The notes beneath the pieces were generated by a model. The model was given only the letters and a program-made list of their open reading frames with translations, was not told the origin of the DNA and made no database searches. The translations under genes and the position numbers were made by a program. Shown in pieces: positions 5,521-10,423 of a DNA stretch of 10,423 nucleotides (position 1 is its first letter; the number at the start of each line of letters is the position of its first letter). The stretch is from CAYVMN01 sp964452575 (GTDB taxonomy: Bacteria > Desulfobacterota > DSM-4660 > Desulfatiglandales > Desulfatiglandaceae): the NCBI GenBank assembly GCA_964452575.1, contig CAYVMN010000161.1:1-10423 (forward strand). Direction: 5' to 3'.

Positions 5521-6297
5521 ATGGATATCAAGGGAAGTGTTGCAGTCATTACAGGAGGTGCATCCGGACTTGGCGAGGCCACGGCCCGGGCCATGGTCGA
5601 AAAAGGCGGTCGGGTTGCCATATTGGATCTGGATCGGGAAAGGGGTGAACGGCTGTCCGCTGAATTGAGAGATGCCGCCATCTTTTGCCCTGGAGACGTG
5701 ACCCAGGAAAAGGAGATGGATGCGGTTGTCGAAAAGGTGAAGGAGGCATTTGGTTCTATCCATGTTGTTGTGAATTGCGCCGGAGTTGGAGGAGACGTGA
5801 AGATAGTGGGGAAGGAGGGTGTCATGCCCCTGGAGGCATTCAATCGTGTCGTTCAGATCAACCTGATTGGGACCTTCAATGTCATCCGTGCCACTGCCTC
5901 CACATTAATGGAAAACAGTCCCAATAGTAAGGGAGAAAGAGGGGTCTATATCAACACCTCGTCTATCGCTGCCTTTGATGGACAGGTGGGTCAGTCGGCC
6001 TACTCGTCTTCAAAGGGAGGTATTGTCTCTATGACCCTGACCCTGGCAAGGGAATTTGCCAATAACGGCATCCGGATAATGGCTATCCTGCCCGGGATTA
6101 TGGATACGCCCCTCCTGGCAAAGCTCCCGGAGAAGATAAGGGAGCGGTTGGGTCTGCAGGTACCCTTCCCTCCGCGCCTGGGTGAGCCTGCTGAGTTCGC
6201 CGGCCTTGCGTGCCATATCGTTGAAAACACGTATCTGAACGGTGAGTATATTCGGCTTGACGGGGGCCTTCGTATGGGTTTCGGCAGGAAGTCGTAA
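5521..6297 (+). CDS. Short-chain dehydrogenase, HSD10-like (3-hydroxy-2-methylbutyryl-CoA dehydrogenase type)
   Basis: This 258-residue classical SDR has the cofactor motif TGGASGLG (11-18), Asp36 for NAD preference, NCAG (85-88), Asn114, and the catalytic Ser148, Tyr161 and Lys165. The segments RGVYINTSSIAAFDGQVGQS, AYSSSKGGIVSMTL, LPEKIRERLGLQVPFPPRLG and NGEYIRLDGGLRM closely follow mitochondrial HSD10 and its bacterial relatives. These oxidise 3-hydroxyacyl-CoAs, notably 2-methyl-3-hydroxybutyryl-CoA in isoleucine breakdown. That substrate is inferred from resemblance. AGGAG at 5507-5511 precedes the ATG. It adds a second, structurally unrelated 3-hydroxyacyl-CoA dehydrogenase to the same gene run. 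The acyl-CoA dehydrogenase gene starts 10 bp after its stop. Confidence 0.9.
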   Translation: MDIKGSVAVITGGASGLGEATARAMVEKGGRVAILDLDRERGERLSAELRDAAIFCPGDVTQEKEMDAVVEKVKEAFGSIHVVVNCAGVGGDVKIVGKEGVMPLEAFNRVVQINLIGTFNVIRATASTLMENSPNSKGERGVYINTSSIAAFDGQVGQSAYSSSKGGIVSMTLTLAREFANNGIRIMAILPGIMDTPLLAKLPEKIRERLGLQVPFPPRLGEPAEFAGLACHIVENTYLNGEYIRLDGGLRMGFGRKS

Positions 6298-6307
6298 GGG
6301 ATGAAGG

Positions 6308-7489
6308 ATGGACTTTGATCTAAATGAAGATGTCCGCGCCATACATGAAATGGCACGCAAGTTTAGCCAGCAGGAAATCCCCTGTTGGGCAAAGGAAGAG
6401 GGGTTCAAGCGGGGCTTGGTGACAAAAATGGGTGAACTGGGTCTCTTCGGTTGTGCGTTTCCGGTGAAATTTGGGGGCTCGGACTCTGGCTTCCTGGCAC
6501 ACTCGGTCGTAACTGAAGAGATATCCAGGGCGGATTCCGGGCTCAGGCCTTTATTCAACCTCCAGGCCATGACCGTTCCATACACCATGATGGAATGGGG
6601 GTCCCCCGATCTGCGAGACAGATATGTGAAAGATCTGGTTTCAGCCAAGCGGATTGGGTGCACCTGCTTTTCAGAGCCCAACGCAGGCTCTGACATCGCC
6701 TCCATAGAAACTCGAATCGAGGACCGAGGAGACCACTTTCTCATTAACGGCGCCAAGACATGGATCTCGAACGGTACCGTGGCCGACGTTGCTGTCGTGT
6801 ACGGGACCTTTGATAGGGGCCTTAAACACCGCGGCCTCTGCTCTGTGGTGGTTGAGACCGACCAGTCGGGGTGGACCACACGAGAGACGCCAAAGCTGGG
6901 GGATAAGTCCTCTCCAATTGCCGAGATTACCCTTGAAGATGTCAAGGCGCCCAAAGAAAACCTGCTGGGTGAATGGGGAAAGGGCTTTGTGGTTGCCATG
7001 ACGGCCCTTGATAGGGGCCGTATCAGTGTGGCCAGTGGCGCGGTCGGATTGGCCCAGGCCTGCCTGGACGCCTCGGTCAAATACGCCAATGAGAGGGTCC
7101 AGTTCGGAAGACTCATCAGGGAATTCCAGCTTGTCAAAGGTGTCATCGCCGAGATGGCATCTGTCGTGGAGGCCGCCCGCCTGCTCGTCCGTCGCGGGGC
7201 GTGGCTGAACGATCAGGATCGGCCCTTCACCCGCGAGGTCGCCGTAGCCAAGTATTTTGCGGGCGAGGCCGTGGTCAAGGCCGCGGGCATGGCCATGGAG
7301 ATCCATGGCGGCATGGGGTATTCCCTGGAGATGCCTGTCGAGAAATATTACCGGGACGCGAAACTCTATCAGGTGGGTGAGGGAACGGCAAATATTATGC
7401 GGCTTCTGATAGGCGACGATGCCCTGGGTATCAAGAAGGCCAACCGGCCGAGGATACACGTTCACAGTGAATTTCGGGATCTGGAATAA
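6308..7489 (+). CDS. Acyl-CoA dehydrogenase (FAD-dependent)
   Basis: This 393-residue enzyme would introduce the 2,3 double bond into an acyl-CoA, passing electrons to ETF. The N-terminal helical domain (1-115) is followed by the FAD-contacting CFSEPNAGSD (120-129) and TWISNG (151-156), then the C-terminal helical domain with RVQFGRLIREFQLVK (263-277) and IHGGMGYSLEMPVEKYYRDAK. Glu358 in VGEGTANI is at the position of the usual catalytic base. Arg80 in DSGLRP aligns with the substrate-carboxylate arginine of glutaryl-CoA dehydrogenase (human Arg94), but the neighbouring Glu87 and Ser95 equivalents are Ser and Pro, so a dicarboxylic substrate is only a possibility. Branched or cyclic acyl-CoAs are alternatives. 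AAGGG at 6296-6300 precedes the ATG; the two small genes that follow probably belong to the same transcript. Confidence 0.93.
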   Translation: MDFDLNEDVRAIHEMARKFSQQEIPCWAKEEGFKRGLVTKMGELGLFGCAFPVKFGGSDSGFLAHSVVTEEISRADSGLRPLFNLQAMTVPYTMMEWGSPDLRDRYVKDLVSAKRIGCTCFSEPNAGSDIASIETRIEDRGDHFLINGAKTWISNGTVADVAVVYGTFDRGLKHRGLCSVVVETDQSGWTTRETPKLGDKSSPIAEITLEDVKAPKENLLGEWGKGFVVAMTALDRGRISVASGAVGLAQACLDASVKYANERVQFGRLIREFQLVKGVIAEMASVVEAARLLVRRGAWLNDQDRPFTREVAVAKYFAGEAVVKAAGMAMEIHGGMGYSLEMPVEKYYRDAKLYQVGEGTANIMRLLIGDDALGIKKANRPRIHVHSEFRDLE

Positions 7490-7506
7490 ATGTAAGGGTT
7501 AAGATC

Positions 7507-7800
7507 ATGGGACATTTTAAGATAAACGAAAGAGACATCTTTTTTATCTTAAAGGAGCAGCTCAACTACGGGACCCTCTGCCAGCTTGACCGATACCGCG
7601 AACTGGACGAGGAAACCCTGGATATGGCGATCATCGCCCAGAAGGCGATGGATAGAGGCACCAGGAATGATTTTTACCAGGGCAAGGTCATGCAGGCGAC
7701 CTACTTTTGCGGGACCACCCTGCCGTTGACCATGGGCCGCCTGGACACATGTCTCAGGGAAGGGCAAGAGATAGTTGAGATGCCGGAGGAGGCATTTTAG
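7507..7800 (+). CDS. Core-less acyl-CoA dehydrogenase relative: N- and C-terminal extensions only
   Basis: This 97-residue protein looks like the two ends of a long (about 600-residue) FadE-type acyl-CoA dehydrogenase joined together. Residues 1-48 (INERDIFFILKEQLN, then RYRELDEETLDMAIIAQKA) resemble the N-terminal extension of those enzymes. Residues 54-97 (NDFYQGKVMQATYFCGTTLP, ending IVEMPEEAF) resemble their extreme C-terminal domain. The whole FAD and catalytic core is absent, so it cannot be a dehydrogenase by itself. The frame is intact, and AAGGG lies 8 nt before the ATG, 17 bp after the acyl-CoA dehydrogenase stop, so it is probably translated. It could be a helical partner of the neighbouring enzyme or the relic of an in-frame deletion. 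The family match is from memory. Confidence 0.72.
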   Translation: MGHFKINERDIFFILKEQLNYGTLCQLDRYRELDEETLDMAIIAQKAMDRGTRNDFYQGKVMQATYFCGTTLPLTMGRLDTCLREGQEIVEMPEEAF

Positions 7801-7808
7801 GGGAAAGC

Positions 7809-7824
7809 TCTATTTCAGAATAGA
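7809..7824 (+). other. Small hairpin after the core-less gene
   Basis: TCTATT and AATAGA pair perfectly around TCAG. There is no T run afterwards, so it is not an obvious terminator; it may be chance. Confidence 0.25.
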
Positions 7825-7840
7825 TCCATTCGGTGACCCT

Positions 7841-7866
7841 GAACGGGGAACTTTGAACCTGTGAAC
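7841..7866. repeat. Four GAAC tetramers at 7-8 bp spacing
   Basis: GAAC begins at 7841, 7848, 7855 and 7863 in the gap before the 108-residue gene. The spacing of 7, 7 and 8 bp is regular, but the array is short and no factor is known to me for it. Confidence 0.35.
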
Positions 7867-7901
7867 ATTTACCCCATTTTTAGACGCTCAGAAGGTCATA
7901 G

Positions 7902-8228
7902 ATGCCCAAGAAATACACGCATGAATTGAACAAAGAGGTAAGAAGCATCTCAGGGTGGTATGAACTCCACAAGGAGGGGAGGCTGAATCACGGGGGAGAG
8001 GAATTCCTTTATCTGGTAGGGGATGCGGTGGTGGAGTCCTCTTGCTGCGGGATTGGCGGGTGCCGTTATGCTGTGGTCCCGGGTTCGATTGTCAGCTGGA
8101 AGTCCGATACCAATGAGGATGGGCTCTTCACCTCTTTGGTGGAACCCGTGGTGGACCAGGAGCTGAGGAGGCAGATCTCAGAGCTCTTGTCAAAAAAGGA
8201 AGATGTCTCTCAGGTCCAGTTCTGGTAG
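7902..8228 (+). CDS. Conserved-looking hypothetical protein with CC-x4-C motif
   Basis: I do not recognise a named family for this 108-residue protein. It has no signal peptide or membrane segment and looks like a soluble cytoplasmic protein. The notable feature is SSCCGIGGCRYAVVPG (47-61 region), with Cys48, Cys49 and Cys54 in a glycine-rich turn, which could bind a metal or serve a redox role. A charged C-terminal helix follows (about 85-100, QELRRQISELLSKKE). GAAGG at 7891-7895 sits 6 nt before the ATG. It lies 101 bp after the core-less acyl-CoA dehydrogenase relative in the same direction, so it may share that transcript. Its stop is only 15 bp from the convergent transketolase, and I see no hairpin between them. 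The intact frame and ribosome-binding site support a real gene. Confidence 0.75.
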   Translation: MPKKYTHELNKEVRSISGWYELHKEGRLNHGGEEFLYLVGDAVVESSCCGIGGCRYAVVPGSIVSWKSDTNEDGLFTSLVEPVVDQELRRQISELLSKKEDVSQVQFW

Positions 8229-8243
8229 GTGTTTCCTCACGGG

Positions 8244-10253
8244 TCATCTGGCTTTGAGGAGTGCCAGTGCCCTATCCGCCGCCCGAACAGGTGTAATTCC
8301 AAACCTCTCGTAGAGGATCTTGAATGGGGCAGAGGCCCCGAAGTGTTCGACCCCTATCACCTCCCCCCTGATTCCCACATAGCGCCCCCAGCCCTGCGGT
8401 ACCCCTGCCTCGATCGCAATCCGGGCCTCTATCTCAGGTGGGAGGACCTGGTGACGGTACTCTTCAGGCTGCCTGTCAAACAACTCCCACGACGGCATGC
8501 TGACAACCCTTGCCCCCACACCTTTCTCCTCCAGCATCCCTGCTGCATCAACGGCAATGTGCACCTCGGAACCAGTGCCAATCAGGATGACATCCGGTTT
8601 GCGGTCCTTGGGGTCCCTAAGTATGTAGGCCCCTTTCGACAGTCCTGTTGCAGAGGCAAAGGTACTGCGATCCAGGACAGGGACCCCCTGCCGTGTCAGG
8701 GCCAGGGCCAACGGTCCATTGCCTGATTCCACGGCAACCCTCCAGGCCTCTGCAGTCTCATTGGCATCACAAGGGCGGATCACCGTGAGATTCGGGATTG
8801 CCCTCAGGCCGGCCAGCTGCTCTATTGGCTGGTGGGTTGGGCCGTCTTCTCCCAGTCCTATGCTGTCGTGGGTAAATATATAGATGACCTTCAAGCCCAT
8901 CAGGGCAGCCAGACGGATGGCAGGTCGCATATAATCAGAGAAGACCAAAAAGGTGCCGCCATAAGGGATGAGACCGCCGTGGAGGGCAATCCCGTTTAAG
9001 ATGGAGCCCATGCCGTGTTCCCTTACCCCAAAGCGCAGATTGCGGCCGTCATAGGAGCCGGCCTGAAGGTCCTTGGTCCCATTGATCAACGTCTTGTTGG
9101 AGGGGGCCAGGTCTGCGGAACCGCCAAGGATGTTGGGGAGGTTTTTTGCTATCGCGTTCAGTACCACGCCGGAAGTTACCCTGGTGGCAGGGCCCTTGGA
9201 ATCTGGAGGAAAAGGGGGTATATCCTTGTCCCAGTCTTCCGGCAGTTCTCCCTTTTGCCATCTTTCCCACTCGATAGAAAGCTCGGGGTATGTCTCTTTA
9301 TAGGAACTGAGCCGGAGATTCCATTGCCCTTCCATCTCCCTGCCCCTTTCAAGTGCCTCCCGAAAGTGCCCCAGCACCTGATCAGGGATAAGGAAGGGGG
9401 GATCGAGGGGCCACCCCAGGTTTTCTTTTGTCAATCTTATTTCTTGGGGACCCAGTGGCTCACCGTGTGCCACGGCCTTGTCCTGCTTGTTGGGGCTCCC
9501 GTAACCTATATGGGTCTTTATAGCGATCAAGGAGGGACGATCAGTCTCCTTCCTGGCCTTTGCTATTGCCTCTCCCACATCATTTAGATTGTTTCCATCC
9601 TCTACCTTTTGTACGTGCCACCCATAGGCCAAAAACCGGGCAGTCCTGTCTTCGGTGAAGGTAATCTCAGTTCCCCCCTCTATGGAGATGCGGTTGTCGT
9701 CGTAGAGGTATATAAGCTTTCCCAGCCCCAGGTGTCCGGCGAGCGAGGCGGCCTCGTGTGATACCCCCTCCATCAGGTCACCATCACTGACGATGCCATA
9801 GGTGTAATGATCCACAATCGTGTGCCCAGGTCGATTGAAATGGGCAGCCAAAAAACGCTCCGCAATGGCCAGGCCAACCCCGTTCCCGAACCCCTGGCCC
9901 AGTGGACCTGTGGTGGTTTCTACCCCAGGGGTCCGGGGATATTCCGGATGGCCGGGTGTCTTGCTTTCCCACTGGCGGAAATTCTTTAGCTCCTCGAGGG
10001 AGAGGTCATACCCCGTCAGATGGAGCAGGCTGTATAACAGCATGGAGCCGTGTCCGGCAGATAGGACAAAGCGGTCCCTATCGGCCCATGTGGGATTAGT
10101 GGGATTATGGCGGAGGAACCTGGTCCACAGGACATAGGCCATGGCCGCGGCACCCATGGGCATTCCGGGGTGGCCTGAATTGGCCTTTTCTACACAATCC
10201 GCCGAAAGCATCCTGATCGTATTTACGCACAGTTCATCCAGTGTGGTATTCAT
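8244..10253 (-). CDS. tkt: Transketolase
   Basis: This 669-residue, full-length single-chain transketolase moves two-carbon ketol units between sugar phosphates in the non-oxidative pentose phosphate pathway, using thiamine diphosphate and Mg2+. The N-terminal cofactor domain has SGHPGMPMG (26-34, His28), AGHGSML (His68), TGPLGQGFGNGVG (115-127) and SDGDLMEGVSHEAASLAGHLGLGKLIYLYDDN (156-187), the TPP motif with Ser in place of the first Gly of GDG. His263 is in VAHGEPLG. The pyrimidine domain has FGVREHGMGSI (408-418, Glu413) and GEDGPTHQPIEQLAGLR (468-484, His474), followed by the C-terminal domain with GTGSEVHIA and GVEHFGASAP. The frame is intact and of usual length. GGAG about 8 nt before the ATG serves as ribosome-binding site. 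It converges on the plus-strand operon and is not obviously linked to it. Element D begins only 27 bp upstream of its start codon. Confidence 0.96.
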   Translation of the reverse strand: MNTTLDELCVNTIRMLSADCVEKANSGHPGMPMGAAAMAYVLWTRFLRHNPTNPTWADRDRFVLSAGHGSMLLYSLLHLTGYDLSLEELKNFRQWESKTPGHPEYPRTPGVETTTGPLGQGFGNGVGLAIAERFLAAHFNRPGHTIVDHYTYGIVSDGDLMEGVSHEAASLAGHLGLGKLIYLYDDNRISIEGGTEITFTEDRTARFLAYGWHVQKVEDGNNLNDVGEAIAKARKETDRPSLIAIKTHIGYGSPNKQDKAVAHGEPLGPQEIRLTKENLGWPLDPPFLIPDQVLGHFREALERGREMEGQWNLRLSSYKETYPELSIEWERWQKGELPEDWDKDIPPFPPDSKGPATRVTSGVVLNAIAKNLPNILGGSADLAPSNKTLINGTKDLQAGSYDGRNLRFGVREHGMGSILNGIALHGGLIPYGGTFLVFSDYMRPAIRLAALMGLKVIYIFTHDSIGLGEDGPTHQPIEQLAGLRAIPNLTVIRPCDANETAEAWRVAVESGNGPLALALTRQGVPVLDRSTFASATGLSKGAYILRDPKDRKPDVILIGTGSEVHIAVDAAGMLEEKGVGARVVSMPSWELFDRQPEEYRHQVLPPEIEARIAIEAGVPQGWGRYVGIRGEVIGVEHFGASAPFKILYERFGITPVRAADRALALLKAR

Positions 10254-10280
10254 TCTCCTTTCTCCATCTCTTTACATTTT

Positions 10281-10423
10281 GTAACACTTTAGCGCTTTGA
10301 AAACACTGAGGAGTAAGATGACAGACCGCGAGGGTCTTTTTTCCAAAGGACGTAACCCAAATTCTTCCCAGCCTGTGGCACGCCCCCTTACCTTTAAATA
10401 CAGTTTCTGCCAGGCAGGGGAGA
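10281..10423. mobile_element. Repeat element D, partial (cut by window end)
   Basis: It begins GTAACACTTTAGCGCTTTGA at 10281, continues through the left-type subterminal stretch (GAAAACACTGAGGAGTAAGA), the hairpin arm with GACCGCGAGGGTC and T6, and most of the core, ending at the window edge. All 143 visible bases align without gaps to element B 1756-1898. The 8 bp outside the tip (TACATTTT, 10273-10280) would be its target duplication, but the other side is not visible. It occupies the transketolase promoter region. Confidence 0.85.
10323..10342 (+). terminator. Terminator-like hairpin, plus strand, in element D
   Basis: AGACC and GGTCT pair (10323-10327 with 10333-10337) around GCGAG, running into T6 (10337-10342). 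Same arm as in elements A and B. No gene reads into it in this window. Confidence 0.25.

Noticed and set aside
6010..7146. A 378-residue open frame on the minus strand opposite the acyl-CoA dehydrogenase and the end of the SDR gene.
   Set aside because: Its composition is typical of an antisense shadow (rich in S, R, P, L), it has no family motifs, and it spans two well-supported genes.
8229..8243. Possible bidirectional terminator between the convergent 108-residue gene and transketolase.
   Set aside because: Only 15 bp separate the genes, and I see no stable hairpin or T run there.

Overview
The window reads as chromosomal DNA of an anaerobic, acyl-CoA-oxidising bacterium, most plausibly a Desulfobacterota/deltaproteobacterial sulfate reducer or syntroph. 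That placement is inferred from gene types: a stand-alone catalytic subunit of methylmalonyl-CoA mutase, several beta-oxidation genes, an FCD-type GntR regulator, and a small protein resembling the two ends of the long acyl-CoA dehydrogenases common in that group. No rRNA, tRNA, CRISPR array or phage gene is visible.

Layout. Bases 1-69 are the end of a small repeat element (A). On the minus strand, in transcription order, lie a PaaG-type enoyl-CoA isomerase/hydratase (3498-2722), a GntR/FCD regulator (2675-1938), a second repeat element (B, 1756-1949) and the methylmalonyl-CoA mutase large subunit (1722-58). A divergent 198-bp AT-rich control region (3499-3696) separates this from a plus-strand run: enoyl-CoA hydratase (3697), NAD-dependent 3-hydroxyacyl-CoA dehydrogenase (4503), element C (5383-5496), an HSD10-like short-chain dehydrogenase (5521), an acyl-CoA dehydrogenase (6308), a 97-residue 'core-less' acyl-CoA dehydrogenase relative (7507), and a 108-residue unknown protein with a CC-x4-C motif (7902). 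A convergent transketolase (10253-8244) follows, then element D (10281 to the window end).

Metabolism. Dehydrogenase, hydratase and two unrelated 3-hydroxyacyl-CoA dehydrogenases supply the core of a beta-oxidation spiral. The HSD10-like enzyme points to 2-methyl-branched (isoleucine-type) substrates that yield propionyl-CoA. Methylmalonyl-CoA mutase would carry that carbon to succinyl-CoA. Thiolase, CoA ligase, propionyl-CoA carboxylase, the B12-binding mutase subunit and ETF are not in the window. The GntR gene, placed with the isomerase, is the likely local regulator.

The least ordinary content is the repeat family. Four copies in 10.4 kb share terminal inverted repeats beginning GTAA. 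Copy C has a perfect 8-bp target duplication and copy B an imperfect one, which looks like a non-autonomous (MITE-type) derivative of an IS66-like element. Two copies end genes: the element tip itself encodes the last codons and the TAG stop of the mutase and of the regulator, followed about 20 nt later by a hairpin and T6 run. The window also begins and ends inside copies of this element, suggesting a contig broken at repeats.
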